Shown piece after piece: positions 25,286 through 34,129 of a stretch of 64,000 nt of DNA. The stretch comes from Neobacillus cucumis (GTDB lineage Bacteria > Bacillota > Bacilli > Bacillales > Cytobacillaceae). Every line of letters starts with the position of its first letter. Position 1 is the first letter of the stretch. The stretch lies in assembly GCF_002860255.1 (NCBI RefSeq), contig NZ_PGVE01000040.1, positions 1 to 64,000 on the forward strand, in the 5' to 3' direction. The notes below the pieces were generated by a model, which searched no databases, was not told the DNA's origin, and saw only the letters and a program-made list of their open reading frames with translations. Position numbers and translations under genes: made by a program.

Positions 25286-26719
25286 TTAAATAATTCCAAA
25301 AATAGTATAAAGAGCGATTACAAAGAATACCGCCACTGTTTTTATGATCGTTACAGCAAAAATATCCTTATATGATTGTTTGTGTGTTAAACCTGTTACA
25401 GCAAGAAGTGTAATCACCGCTCCGTTGTGTGGGAGGGTATCCATGCCGCCTGATGCCATGGCGACAACTCGGTGCATGACTTCCGGCGGAATATTGGCAG
25501 CGGCAATCGCTTGGTTATATTTATCGGCCATTGCCCCTAGCGCAATCCCCATTCCTCCGGAGGCTGAACCAGTCATACCCGCAAGTGTACTCGTTGTAAC
25601 TGCCCCATTAACTAATGGATTTGTAAATGTATGAGAAATGCCGTCACTAATCTTTGCAAATCCAGGAAGTGCAGCAATGATTCCTCCGAATCCATACTCA
25701 GCTCCTGTATTCATCGTTGCTAGCAAAGATCCGCCAATCGCGGTGTTAAGGCCTTCTTTAAAGTTTTTCGTAACCCGTTTCCAATCATAGAGAAGAGATG
25801 AGATAATACCGACAACTAACGCCATAATAATAGCCCAAATAGCCGCCATAGCAGTTACGTCAACCGTGTAGGCCTTCAAGCCAATAGCTGAAAAATCAAA
25901 TCCATTTGGATACCATTTTGGAATATACGTTATAAATAATTTATTCGTCACGCCGACAAGAATGAGTGGAACAAAGGCAAAAATTTGTCTTAGGGTGGAT
26001 TGTTGTGATGTTAAGTCTGGCGCAGCAGCTTTATTTTCTTCTAATTTTTCAGCTGCAGCCGCGTTTTCAGCGCCAAATCCGTAATAGCCCTCACCAGCTT
26101 TTTCTGCTTTCCTTCTTCTAGATTCAAGATACAAGAGTCCTAGAACAAGAACAAAAATTGCTCCGATGATTCCTAGTGTAGGTGCCGCATAAATATCTGT
26201 TTTAAAAAAGTTAATTGGAATAACGTTTTGAATTTGAGGTGTACCTGGCAGGGCATCCATTGTAAAAGTAAAGGCACCAAGAGCAATCGTTCCTGGAATA
26301 AGTCTTTTCGGAATATTCGCTTGTCTAAACATCTGAGCTGCAAATGGATAAATCGCAAATACAGCTACGAATAAACTTACGCCGCTATACGTTAAAATCG
26401 CTCCTAATAAAACAATGGTCAGCATGGCACGTTTTGCCCCGAGTAAACGAACGATGGATTTGGCGATAGATTCGGCAATCCCAGACATTTCTACCACCTT
26501 GCCAAAAATCGCTCCTAATAGGAAAACGGCAAAGTAGGATTTAATGAAACCAACCATCTTTTCCATGAATACCCCTGAAAAAAACGGTAAAACATGGCTA
26601 GGATCCACTAGTAATACAGCAAGGAGTGCACATAATGGAGCAAATAAAATAACGGAAAATCCACGATAGGCTACAAAAATCAACAGCCCTAGCGCCAGTA
26701 AAATAACAAATAATTCCAT
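25286..26719 (-). CDS. GntP-family permease, probable 3-hydroxybutyrate/acetoacetate importer
   Basis: A 477-residue permease with about 12 helices of the GntP family, which carries hydroxy acids. It resembles the permease encoded with scoAB in B. subtilis (YxjC). Motifs include GVSLFVAVFAIYPFA, NTGAEYGFGG and MTGSASGGMGIALG. A hydrophilic loop near residues 200-235 is rich in Ala and Glu. It heads an operon with the hydroxybutyrate dehydrogenase and is preceded by a sigma-54 promoter at 26809-26826 and a cre-like site at 26772-26785. Hydroxybutyrate as substrate is inferred from the neighbours. Confidence 0.88.
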   Translation of the reverse strand: MELFVILLALGLLIFVAYRGFSVILFAPLCALLAVLLVDPSHVLPFFSGVFMEKMVGFIKSYFAVFLLGAIFGKVVEMSGIAESIAKSIVRLLGAKRAMLTIVLLGAILTYSGVSLFVAVFAIYPFAAQMFRQANIPKRLIPGTIALGAFTFTMDALPGTPQIQNVIPINFFKTDIYAAPTLGIIGAIFVLVLGLLYLESRRRKAEKAGEGYYGFGAENAAAAEKLEENKAAAPDLTSQQSTLRQIFAFVPLILVGVTNKLFITYIPKWYPNGFDFSAIGLKAYTVDVTAMAAIWAIIMALVVGIISSLLYDWKRVTKNFKEGLNTAIGGSLLATMNTGAEYGFGGIIAALPGFAKISDGISHTFTNPLVNGAVTTSTLAGMTGSASGGMGIALGAMADKYNQAIAAANIPPEVMHRVVAMASGGMDTLPHNGAVITLLAVTGLTHKQSYKDIFAVTIIKTVAVFFVIALYTIFGII

Positions 26720-26771
26720 TCAAATCCCCCTAAATTGTATTTGTAAGCTTTCATCGTTTACCTCTCCGCAA

Positions 26772-26785
26772 GGTAAGCGTTTCCA
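26772..26785 (-). promoter_or_regulatory. cre-like CcpA site
   Basis: TGGAAACGCTTACC on the minus strand differs from the cre consensus TGNAANCGNNNNCA only at the last base. It lies between the sigma-54 promoter and the permease start, where CcpA could block elongation. A second similar sequence is at 26890-26903. Confidence 0.55.
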
Positions 26786-26808
26786 TCAAAAAACTTACAT
26801 ATTTATTA

Positions 26809-26826
26809 TTGCAAGAATTGTGCCAA
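26809..26826 (-). promoter_or_regulatory. Sigma-54 (SigL) promoter of the permease operon
   Basis: On the minus strand TTGGCACAATTCTTGCAA matches the -24/-12 consensus TGGCACN5TTGC, with GG and GC exactly 10 bases apart. Confidence 0.88.
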
Positions 26827-26857
26827 TTCTTTTTCTAAAAAATTAATTTAAATCAAG

Positions 26858-26932
26858 CCGGAATGATTCCGCTATTCCGGAAAACTGATTGTAAGCGTTT
26901 CCGCAAAAACGGAATTTTCCGTTTTTGCGGAA
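26858..26932 (-). terminator. Thiolase terminator and possible activator site
   Basis: A perfect 16-bp stem TTCCGCAAAAACGGAA/TTCCGTTTTTGCGGAA (26899-26914/26917-26932) follows the thiolase stop but lacks a clear T run. A second inverted repeat CCGGAAT/ATTCCGG (26858-26864/26874-26880) lies 32 bases upstream of the sigma-54 promoter and is a candidate enhancer site for the activator. Confidence 0.5.
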
Positions 26933-26938
26933 TATTAT

Positions 26939-28123
26939 TTAATCCTCTATTTCTATCACGGTTGCAATTCCTTGACCGCCGCCAATACAAAGAGCAGCAA
27001 GTCCATAGCGGGAATTTCTCCGTTTCATTTCGTGAAGCAAGGTGACTAACACGCGGGCACCACTAGCACCGATTGGATGGCCTAACGCGACCGCACCGCC
27101 ATTCACATTCAATTTGTCTTTAGGAATTTCTAGGTCACGCAAAGCAGCCAATGATTGTGCTGCAAATGCTTCGTTTGCTTCAACCAAATCAATCTGCTCC
27201 ATTGAAATTCCTGCCTTCGCTAATGCCTTTTTAGATGCCGGCACAGGACCAATTCCCATAATTTTTGGATCAACACCTGATGTCCCATTACCACGAATTA
27301 CGGCCATAGGTGTAATGCCCAATTCTACGGCTTTTTCTTTGCTCATTAGCACTAAGGCTGCCGCACCGTCATTAATTCCGGAGGCATTGCCCGCAGTCAC
27401 CGTTCCATTCTTTTTGAAGGCAGGCTTTAATGTTGCTAGTTTCTGAGCCGTAACTCCTGAACGGGGAAATTCATCTTTATCAAAAATAACGGGCTCTCCC
27501 CTGCGCTGTGGAATGACTACAGGAACGATTTCATCCTGAAATCTCCCTTCTTTGATGGCTGTTTCTGCCTTTTGCTGACTCCATGCCGCGAACTCATCTT
27601 GCTCTTCGCGGCTCAGTTCATACTGTTCTGCGATGTTTTCGGCAGTTACGCCCATATGATAGGAATTGATAGCACATTGCAAACCATCTTGAATCAGACT
27701 GTCGAGAATCTTTCCATCCCCCATGCGGAAGCCTGTGCGGCCCTCCATTAGCAAATAAGGTGCTAGACTCATATTTTCCATACCGCCAGCGACCACAATT
27801 TCTGCTTCCCCGGTTTGAATGGCCTGCGCTGCCAGGTGGACAGCTTTTAATCCAGAGCCGCATAGTTTGTTAATTGCCATAGAAGATACCTCAATCGGCA
27901 GACCTGCATTGAGCGCAGCTTGACGTGCAGGACCCTGTCCAAGACCTGCCTGTAAAACATTCCCCATTATGACTTCATCTACTTGCTCCCCAGTAATTCC
28001 GGCACGGTTTACTGCTTCCTTAATAACAATGGCACCTAACTCAGTTGCCGGTGTTTTACTTAAGGTCCCCATAAAACTGCCAATGGCTGTACGTACAGCA
28101 CTTACTATAACTACATCACGCAT
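26939..28123 (-). CDS. Acetyl-CoA C-acetyltransferase (thiolase)
   Basis: Splits acetoacetyl-CoA into two acetyl-CoA (or the reverse) in the cytosol. A 394-residue thiolase of the AtoB/PhaA kind: nucleophile Cys88 (NKLCGSG), [11 protein letters not shown] with the His near 350, and second Cys in CIGGGQG near 380. AGGAGG precedes the ATG. It is in line with scoAB, separated by 172 bases that contain a 21-bp-period repeat. It is the last step of acetoacetate use here. Confidence 0.95.
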   Translation of the reverse strand: MRDVVIVSAVRTAIGSFMGTLSKTPATELGAIVIKEAVNRAGITGEQVDEVIMGNVLQAGLGQGPARQAALNAGLPIEVSSMAINKLCGSGLKAVHLAAQAIQTGEAEIVVAGGMENMSLAPYLLMEGRTGFRMGDGKILDSLIQDGLQCAINSYHMGVTAENIAEQYELSREEQDEFAAWSQQKAETAIKEGRFQDEIVPVVIPQRRGEPVIFDKDEFPRSGVTAQKLATLKPAFKKNGTVTAGNASGINDGAAALVLMSKEKAVELGITPMAVIRGNGTSGVDPKIMGIGPVPASKKALAKAGISMEQIDLVEANEAFAAQSLAALRDLEIPKDKLNVNGGAVALGHPIGASGARVLVTLLHEMKRRNSRYGLAALCIGGGQGIATVIEIED

Positions 28124-28186
28124 GAATGATTCCTCCTATAACTGTTTTTTTCTTTCGAACCTCTTTAAATTTGGTAGATTATGAGA

Positions 28187-28276
28187 TTATCAGCGGATTT
28201 TTAACGTTTATCAGCGTTTTTCCGCTTTTTATCGGCACTTTTCATAGCTTTATCAGCGGTTTTTAAATTTATCAGC
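28187..28276. repeat. Five-copy 21-bp-period TTATCAGC repeat
   Basis: TTATCAGC starts at 28187, 28208, 28250 and 28269, and TTATCGGC at 28229. The first four intervals are 21, 21, 21 and 19 bases. Each is followed by G/A, C and a T-rich stretch. The array fills the non-coding gap between scoB and the thiolase gene. It is neither CRISPR (unit too short, no spacers) nor coding. Confidence 0.65.
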
Positions 28277-28295
28277 ACTTTTACCTATTAAGCTG

Positions 28296-28946
28296 TTATC
28301 TTATTGCCGTGCCGACTATAAAAGAAGCTTCTGTTCTATCCCTAACTGTTTCTAAGTCGACTCCCTCTTGAAGTTCTTCTAATACTAATCCTTCCTTTGT
28401 CACACGAAAAACGGCTAATTCAGTTACAATCAAGTCGACTACCTCTTTACCGGTCAGCGGCAAGCGGCATTGCTCGAGAATTTTAGACGAACCATTCTTT
28501 GCCGTATGCTCCATTGCGACAATTACTTTTTTCGCACCTGTTACGAGGTCCATCGCGCCGCCCATTCCAGGAACCATTTTTCCTGGAACCATCCAATTGG
28601 CAAGATTACCTTTCTCGTCTACCTCAAGCCCGCCGAGAACCGTAACATCGACGTGCCCTCCACGGATTAACTCGAAAGAAAATAGACTGTCAAAGAAGGC
28701 ACCTCCACAGATAATCCCAGCAGGCTGTCCGCCGGCGTTAACCAAATCCGGGTCAATCTCCCCATCTAATGGCCCCAGGCCTACATAGCCATTTTCAGAT
28801 TGCAAAATGACATTAACATCCTCAGGTAAGTAGTTTGGCACCATGGTTGGCAGACCAATCCCAAGATTAACGACATCTCCATCCTTTAATTCCTTAGCTA
28901 CGCGGGCAGCAATGATTTGCTTTGGATTGACAAGTGTACTATTCAT
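28296..28946 (-). CDS. scoB: 3-oxoacid CoA-transferase subunit B
   Basis: Beta subunit of the succinyl-CoA (or acetyl-CoA):acetoacetate CoA-transferase, 216 residues. Catalytic Glu51 lies in LQSENGYVGLGP, the family SENG motif; GGAFFDSLFSFELIRGGHVDVTVLGG-type core follows. GGAGG site; the ATG is 2 bases after the scoA stop, so expression is coupled. It transfers CoA to acetoacetate, giving acetoacetyl-CoA for the thiolase. Confidence 0.95.
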   Translation of the reverse strand: MNSTLVNPKQIIAARVAKELKDGDVVNLGIGLPTMVPNYLPEDVNVILQSENGYVGLGPLDGEIDPDLVNAGGQPAGIICGGAFFDSLFSFELIRGGHVDVTVLGGLEVDEKGNLANWMVPGKMVPGMGGAMDLVTGAKKVIVAMEHTAKNGSSKILEQCRLPLTGKEVVDLIVTELAVFRVTKEGLVLEELQEGVDLETVRDRTEASFIVGTAIR

Positions 28947-28948
28947 TA

Positions 28949-29605
28949 TTAGCAGCCTCCTTGAACGTAAATTTTATCGATAAGGATTCCAGGTGTCATT
29001 ACTTCATCCGGATCAATCTCTCCCACTTCTACGAGCTGCTCGACTTGAACAATAACGGTATCAGCAGCCAAGGCCATCAAGGGATTAAAGTTTCTCGCAG
29101 AGCGGTGATAGATTAAATTTCCTGCTTTATCTGCTTTATAGGCTTTCAACAAAGCAACCTCCGCACGGAGTGGTTTTTCAAGCAGATATTCACGACCATC
29201 GACTATAATCTTTTCTTTTCCTTCTTCAACCACGGTTCCTACGCCAGTAGGAGTTAACACCCCTCCAAGGCCCGATCCGCCTGCACGTACACGTTCTGCC
29301 AAAGTCCCTTGTGGTATCAGTTCGACCTCCATTTCGCCAGCAATCATTTGCCGGCCTGTTTCAGGATTTGTTCCAATATGTGACGCAATCACTTTTTTCA
29401 CTCGTTTATTAACAATTAGAGGACCTACACCCGCTTCTGCGAAAGCGGTATCATTTACAATCAGGGTTATATCCTTTACGTCGGCTTCAATCATCGCTGT
29501 AACAAGCTCCTGGGGTGTACCCACACCCATAAATCCTCCTGCCATTATCGTCATTCCATCTTTAAAAAGGGATGAGACCTCTTCCTTTGAAATTATTTTA
29601 TTCAC
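28949..29605 (-). CDS. scoA: 3-oxoacid CoA-transferase subunit A
   Basis: Alpha subunit, 218 residues, with [16 protein letters not shown] near residue 16, the glycine-rich loop binding CoA, and [20 protein letters not shown]. The start is a GTG at 29603-29605 with GGAGG nine bases upstream. It is the first gene of the transferase operon and is preceded by a sigma-54 promoter at 29663-29680, so it is probably induced through the activator at 22920-24335. Confidence 0.95.
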   Translation of the reverse strand: MNKIISKEEVSSLFKDGMTIMAGGFMGVGTPQELVTAMIEADVKDITLIVNDTAFAEAGVGPLIVNKRVKKVIASHIGTNPETGRQMIAGEMEVELIPQGTLAERVRAGGSGLGGVLTPTGVGTVVEEGKEKIIVDGREYLLEKPLRAEVALLKAYKADKAGNLIYHRSARNFNPLMALAADTVIVQVEQLVEVGEIDPDEVMTPGILIDKIYVQGGC

Positions 29606-29662
29606 TTCAAAAGCACCTCCAGAAAAATTAACGTGAAGTAAATATTACTACGCCAAATTAAT

Positions 29663-29680
29663 ATGCAAGATTCATGCCAA
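29663..29680 (-). promoter_or_regulatory. Sigma-54 (SigL) promoter of scoAB
   Basis: On the minus strand TTGGCATGAATCTTGCAT fits TGGCAYRN4TTGCW with GG and GC 10 bases apart. A palindrome CCGTTAACGG at 29709-29718, about 30 bases upstream, could be an activator site but does not match the one near the permease promoter. Confidence 0.85.
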
Positions 29681-29779
29681 TAAAACGTAAGTGCCCGCTT
29701 AATCCAACCCGTTAACGGCTGACAAATAAAAAAGACCTTCCCACCATAGAGGTGAAAAAGTCTCTTTGAAAAGCAATTT

Positions 29780-30961
29780 TTATTCTGGATCTACCTTTGT
29801 ATTAAACACTTGCTTACCATCTTTATATTCTAAAACAGTAGCTGATTTAATAGGATTGTGGTTTTTGTCAATTGTCACAACACCTGTAACAAGGGATAGG
29901 TCTTTCGTCTTTTCTAAAGCATCCTTAATCTTAGTAGCATCTGTGCTGCCTGCACGCTTAATCGCATCTGCTAAAAGATAAACCGTATCATAACCAAGGG
30001 CGTTGAAAGCATTCGGTGAATTGCCATCGCTCTTTGCTTTAAAAGCAGATACAAACGATTGAACCTTTTTGTCTTGGTCATCAGAAGAATAGTGGTTTGT
30101 AATATATGTGTTATTTAATGCATCTTTACCAGCTAAATCAACTAACTTTGGTGAATCCCAGCCATCAGCACCCATTAATGGAGCGGTGATTCCTAATTCA
30201 CGGGCTTGCTTAACAATTAATCCAACTTCTTCATAGTATCCAGGGATAAAGATGAACTCAGGATTCTTGGACTTGATACGTGTTAAAGTTGCACGGAAAT
30301 CTGTATCCTTCGCAACATACGCTTCTTCGGAAACAACCTTACCGCCTGATTTTTCAAAAGTCTCCTTAAATGAAGCGGCCAAACCTTTGGCATAGTCGCT
30401 TGCACTGTCAGCAAAGATTGCCACGTTTTTAACCTTTAATTCTTTAGCTGCAAAGTTCGCTGCCACTGTACCTTGGAATGGGTCAATAAAAGATGTACGG
30501 AATACATATGGATTTAATTTCCCTTTATCAGTAACAGTTACGTTAGGAGCTGTACCTGATGGAGTCAGCAAAATAGTTTTATTGCTGTTAGCAATTTCAG
30601 CTTGAGCAACTGTGTCACCACTCGTTGCAGCACCAATAATAGCTGTTACTTTATCTTGGCTTGTTAACTTGATCGCACCATTCGTAGCTTCCGCTGCTTC
30701 TGATTTATTATCTACTTCAACAAGCTCGATCTTCTTACCGTCGACTCCGCCCTTTTTATTAATTTCATCTACTGCAAGCTTAACACCTGAACCGATAGAC
30801 TCTCCATAGGACGCAACTCCGCCAGAAAGTTCTAAGTTCACGCCGACTTTAATTGTATCTCCACCGCCGTTCGAGCTATCCTTTGCTCCCGAACATCCAG
30901 CTAATACGCCAGCCAATAACGTTGAAGCCATAAACATTTTAGCAAAATTCTTCTTCCTCAT
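29780..30961 (-). CDS. Branched-chain-amino-acid-type ABC substrate-binding lipoprotein
   Basis: A 393-residue extracellular binding protein of the LivJ/type I periplasmic fold. Lipobox LAGC puts the lipidated Cys near 23, followed by a Ser/Gly/Asp linker; the domain begins IKVGVNLELSGGVASYGES and includes IIGAATSGDTVAQA. GGGAG precedes the ATG. No liv permease or ATPase gene lies next to it, so it is an orphan or uses components encoded elsewhere. A palindromic CodY-like motif at 31116-31130 upstream would fit amino-acid control. The ligand is not determined. Confidence 0.88.
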   Translation of the reverse strand: MRKKNFAKMFMASTLLAGVLAGCSGAKDSSNGGGDTIKVGVNLELSGGVASYGESIGSGVKLAVDEINKKGGVDGKKIELVEVDNKSEAAEATNGAIKLTSQDKVTAIIGAATSGDTVAQAEIANSNKTILLTPSGTAPNVTVTDKGKLNPYVFRTSFIDPFQGTVAANFAAKELKVKNVAIFADSASDYAKGLAASFKETFEKSGGKVVSEEAYVAKDTDFRATLTRIKSKNPEFIFIPGYYEEVGLIVKQARELGITAPLMGADGWDSPKLVDLAGKDALNNTYITNHYSSDDQDKKVQSFVSAFKAKSDGNSPNAFNALGYDTVYLLADAIKRAGSTDATKIKDALEKTKDLSLVTGVVTIDKNHNPIKSATVLEYKDGKQVFNTKVDPE

Positions 30962-31333
30962 GTTGATCTCCCTTTTCTATTTATCTGATTTTTCTGACAT
31001 AAACAACCGTAAATTAGTAGTTTCGTTGAAAGGTATATTTGTCGGTTATTTAATTGATATTTAGTATTGTAATACAATTAATTTCATTCGTCTAGTATAT
31101 TATTTGTTAATTTAAATATTTCTGAAATATATTCTTTTTTCTAACTCATCTTAGTAGTCGAAATTCAACCTGTTTAGCATTTATCTACATTCTTTACTTT
31201 TTTCTCCTATATTAAAGATATTCTATAATATCGAACTCTTAATATAACGAATAACAACAATAGCGGCGTTTTCACCCAAAAGATAACAAAAAAGACAGCT
31301 CTCCTATTTAGGAGGCTGCCTTTAGTTTTAGGT
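30962..31333. other. AT-rich intergenic region with CodY-like palindrome
   Basis: Contains ATATTTCTGAAATAT (31116-31130), a perfect odd palindrome matching the CodY box AATTTTCWGAAAATT at 11 of 15 bases, and the mglC terminator at its right end. Nothing else recognised. Confidence 0.4.
31288..31323 (-). terminator. mglBAC operon terminator
   Basis: AAAGGCAGCCTCCT/AGGAGAGCTGTCTTT on the minus strand (two wobble/mismatch positions) followed by TTTTTTG. Confidence 0.8.
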
Positions 31334-32386
31334 TTACTTTTTCTTAGCATGTTTACGCATATCGAAGGCTACTGCAACGATAATAATTAAGCCTTTTACT
31401 ATGAATTGGATATACGGGCTTACACCTAGGAAAGCTAAACCGTAGTTGATAACTTGGAAAATTAAAACCCCAGTAACTACGCCTGGTACAGTTCCGATAC
31501 CGCCTGATAGAGATACCCCACCGACTACGCAAGCTGCGATCGCATCGAGTTCGTACATGTTACCAGTGTTGTTTGTGGCACTGCCAACACGTCCTGCCTC
31601 TAGCGTACCAGTTAACCCATAAAGAAGACCCGCAATTGTGTAAATAATAATTAGATTTCTTGCAACGTTTACACCAGAAACCTTTGCCGCTTCCGGATTT
31701 CCACCGATGGCGTACATATTTTTGCCGAGCTGGGTTTTATTCCAAACAACCCAAATAATTACAGATACAATAATAGCGTATAGAATGAGATACGGAAATT
31801 CATAGTGGCCTAATTTAATCCCGCGTTGAGCAAAGGTGGTAAACTTTTCACTTAATCCTCCGATTGGCTGTGCCCCGTATGGAGGACGGTCAAAGTAGAT
31901 CGAAGTAAGACCATAAACACCAATCATCATCCCTAATGTAGCAATGAACGGTGGAACATGAAGTTTAGATACAATTACACCATTTAATGCAGCAACAATA
32001 CCAGTTGCCGCCATAGCTAATAAAATCGGAACAAAAAGCGGTAATTCAGGCAAGTGAGGATACATTTTATAGGCGTAATCCCCAGCCTGCAGCATAGATG
32101 CCGAAATGACGGCAGCAAGACCAACCATACGCCCTGCAGATAAGTCTGTTCCCGCTGTAATCAATATACCTGCAACTCCAAGAGCAATAATAATACGTGA
32201 GGATGCCTGACTTAGGATATTAATTAAGTTTGTCATTGATAAGAAGTCTGGGGATGCTACCACAATCCCAACAACTAACAATATTAATACTAAGTAAATG
32301 ACATTATCAACAATCCATTTCGAAACATTTGATTTCGAGTTCCCTTTATCTTTAGAGCCCGTTTTTTTTATAGCTTGTGTACTCAT
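31334..32386 (-). CDS. mglC: Galactose ABC transporter permease MglC
   Basis: A 350-residue permease of the ribose/galactose (CUT2) type: IIALGVAGILITAGTDLSAGRMVGLAA, the conserved CUT2 core, GNPEAAKVSGVNV (EAA-like ATPase contact) and GGVSLSGGIGTVPG near the C-terminus. About nine or ten helices. The insertion GDYAYKMYPHLPELP and DRPPYGAQPIGG are features of MglC rather than RbsC. AGGAGG precedes the ATG; it is 13 bases after mglA. Confidence 0.93.
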   Translation of the reverse strand: MSTQAIKKTGSKDKGNSKSNVSKWIVDNVIYLVLILLVVGIVVASPDFLSMTNLINILSQASSRIIIALGVAGILITAGTDLSAGRMVGLAAVISASMLQAGDYAYKMYPHLPELPLFVPILLAMAATGIVAALNGVIVSKLHVPPFIATLGMMIGVYGLTSIYFDRPPYGAQPIGGLSEKFTTFAQRGIKLGHYEFPYLILYAIIVSVIIWVVWNKTQLGKNMYAIGGNPEAAKVSGVNVARNLIIIYTIAGLLYGLTGTLEAGRVGSATNNTGNMYELDAIAACVVGGVSLSGGIGTVPGVVTGVLIFQVINYGLAFLGVSPYIQFIVKGLIIIVAVAFDMRKHAKKK

Positions 32387-32399
32387 TTTCAGTCGCCTC

Positions 32400-33905
32400 C
32401 TAATACAATGCGGCTAATCGCATAATTTCTTCTTGAGAAGTTGTCTTCGTATCAACAATCCCAGCAGCTTTTCCATTACTCATGACGAGAATCCGGTCTG
32501 TTGTACCTAATAGCTCCGGCATTTCAGAAGAGATCATGATAATCCCCTTACCCTCAGCTGCTAATTGGTTGATTAATTGGTAAATCTCGAATTTCGCGCC
32601 AACATCAATCCCTCGAGTCGGTTCATCAAGCAGTAAAATATCTGGCTTTGTTAAGAGCCAGCGGCCGATAATAACCTTTTGCTGGTTCCCGCCGGATAAA
32701 CTGCCTATCGATGTTTTTTGGGATGGGGTTTTTACCTTCATTGAGTCAATAACCCACTGAGTATCTCCCGCTACTTTCTTATCGGATAGGAATCCGCTCT
32801 TCGTTTTATAATGTTTCATGTTTGAAATGATCGAATTAAAGCTGATACTTAGATCAGCAAAAATACCAGTGGACCGCCTCTCCTCCGTCACAAGCGCAAA
32901 TCCATTTTTAATCGCATGCTGTGGAGAACCATTATTAACCACCTTGCCATTCAGCTCAATTGTTCCAGATTTTATTCCCCTAATACCAAAAATCGCTTCG
33001 ACAACCTCAGTCCGCTTTGAACCTACTAAACCGGCGATCCCGAGTATTTCACCCTTTTTCAACTCAAAGCTTACGTTTGAAAAAGATGGCTGTGTTTCTG
33101 CCGTTAGATCGGTCACCTTCAAGATAACTTCTCCTGGCTTGTTTTCCTTTTCTGGGAAACGCTGTGATAAATCACGGCCTACCATTAACTTAATAATTTC
33201 ATCTGTTGTCAGGTCCTTTGCACTTCTGGTTGCAATGTACTGGCCGTCACGCATGATGGTTACTTCATCTGAGATTTTCAGGATTTCTTCCATCTTGTGA
33301 GAGATGTAGATGATTGCCACATTTTCACTTTGAAGTCTCTTAATAATTCTAAACAAATGATTTACTTCAGTTTCCGTTAAAGAGGATGTTGGCTCATCCA
33401 TTACAATTATTTTTGAATGATAAGAGACTGCCTTGGCAATTTCGACCATTTGCATTTCCGAAACCGATAATGAACTAACCTTGCTTCGCGGGTCAATATT
33501 AATATCTAAGCTTTTAAAAATAGCCGCCGTATCTTCGTACATTTTCTTTTCATCTACGAAGATACCTTTTTTCGGATAACGGCCGAGCCAAATATTATCC
33601 ATTACATTTTGCTGGCGTACCTGGTTTAGTTCCTGATGCACCATAGAAACACCATTCTCTAAAGCTTGTTTTGAGTTAGCAAATGAAACTTCGCTTCCAT
33701 TAAAAAGAATTTTGCCTTCTTCCATGGAATAAATACCGAATAAGCATTTCATTAATGTTGATTTCCCTGCGCCGTTTTCACCCATTAGGGCATGTACCGA
33801 ACCCGGCTTCACTCTCAAGGTAACATTATCTAAAGCGAGGACCCCAGGGAATCTTTTGGTGATATTTTGCATTTCTAATAGATAGGTAGTACTAGATCCT
33901 GTCAT
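32400..33905 (-). CDS. mglA: Galactose/methyl galactoside import ATPase MglA
   Basis: A 501-residue CUT2 ATPase with two fused ABC domains. The first is canonical: Walker [10 protein letters not shown], signature [13 protein letters not shown], Walker [12 protein letters not shown]. The second has a degenerate Walker A ([10 protein letters not shown]) but a good signature LSGGNQQKV and Walker [12 protein letters not shown], the normal state for this family. AAGGAGG precedes the ATG. It powers uptake through MglC of sugar delivered by MglB. Confidence 0.95.
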   Translation of the reverse strand: MTGSSTTYLLEMQNITKRFPGVLALDNVTLRVKPGSVHALMGENGAGKSTLMKCLFGIYSMEEGKILFNGSEVSFANSKQALENGVSMVHQELNQVRQQNVMDNIWLGRYPKKGIFVDEKKMYEDTAAIFKSLDINIDPRSKVSSLSVSEMQMVEIAKAVSYHSKIIVMDEPTSSLTETEVNHLFRIIKRLQSENVAIIYISHKMEEILKISDEVTIMRDGQYIATRSAKDLTTDEIIKLMVGRDLSQRFPEKENKPGEVILKVTDLTAETQPSFSNVSFELKKGEILGIAGLVGSKRTEVVEAIFGIRGIKSGTIELNGKVVNNGSPQHAIKNGFALVTEERRSTGIFADLSISFNSIISNMKHYKTKSGFLSDKKVAGDTQWVIDSMKVKTPSQKTSIGSLSGGNQQKVIIGRWLLTKPDILLLDEPTRGIDVGAKFEIYQLINQLAAEGKGIIMISSEMPELLGTTDRILVMSNGKAAGIVDTKTTSQEEIMRLAALY

Positions 33906-34036
33906 AAGTGAACCTCCTTACTTAACCATTTAAAAATATGAGCGGACCCTAGTCCGCCTCATAACTATTGATAACAAGTTTCTTATTTTTATTTTGTACG
34001 GTGTCTTAGCTTTACAAATGTGTAAGCTTAATTCTC

Positions 34037-34072
34037 CGAACGAAGGAAAAGCATGATCTTTTCCTTCGTTCG
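34037..34072 (-). repeat. mglB-mglA intercistronic hairpin
   Basis: A perfect 15-bp stem (34037-34051/34058-34072) with loop CATGAT and no T run. A second stem, AGCGCC/GGCGCT (about 34076-34116), sits next to it. Such hairpins after a binding-protein gene usually protect its mRNA end so that the protein is made in excess over the transporter. Confidence 0.65.
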
Positions 34073-34129
34073 AAGAGCGCCAATGGATGATGGGCTTCCC
34101 CTGGACAGGCGCTTTTCTCACTCTAATTC

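Noticed and set aside
28187-28276. TTATCAGC repeats as a CRISPR array
   Set aside because: The repeated unit is only about 8 conserved bases with 21-bp spacing; there are no unique spacers of 30 bases and no cas genes.
33930-34121. 63-codon frame between mglB and mglA
   Set aside because: It spans the intercistronic hairpins, has no ribosome site, and the translation follows the inverted repeat rather than a protein pattern.
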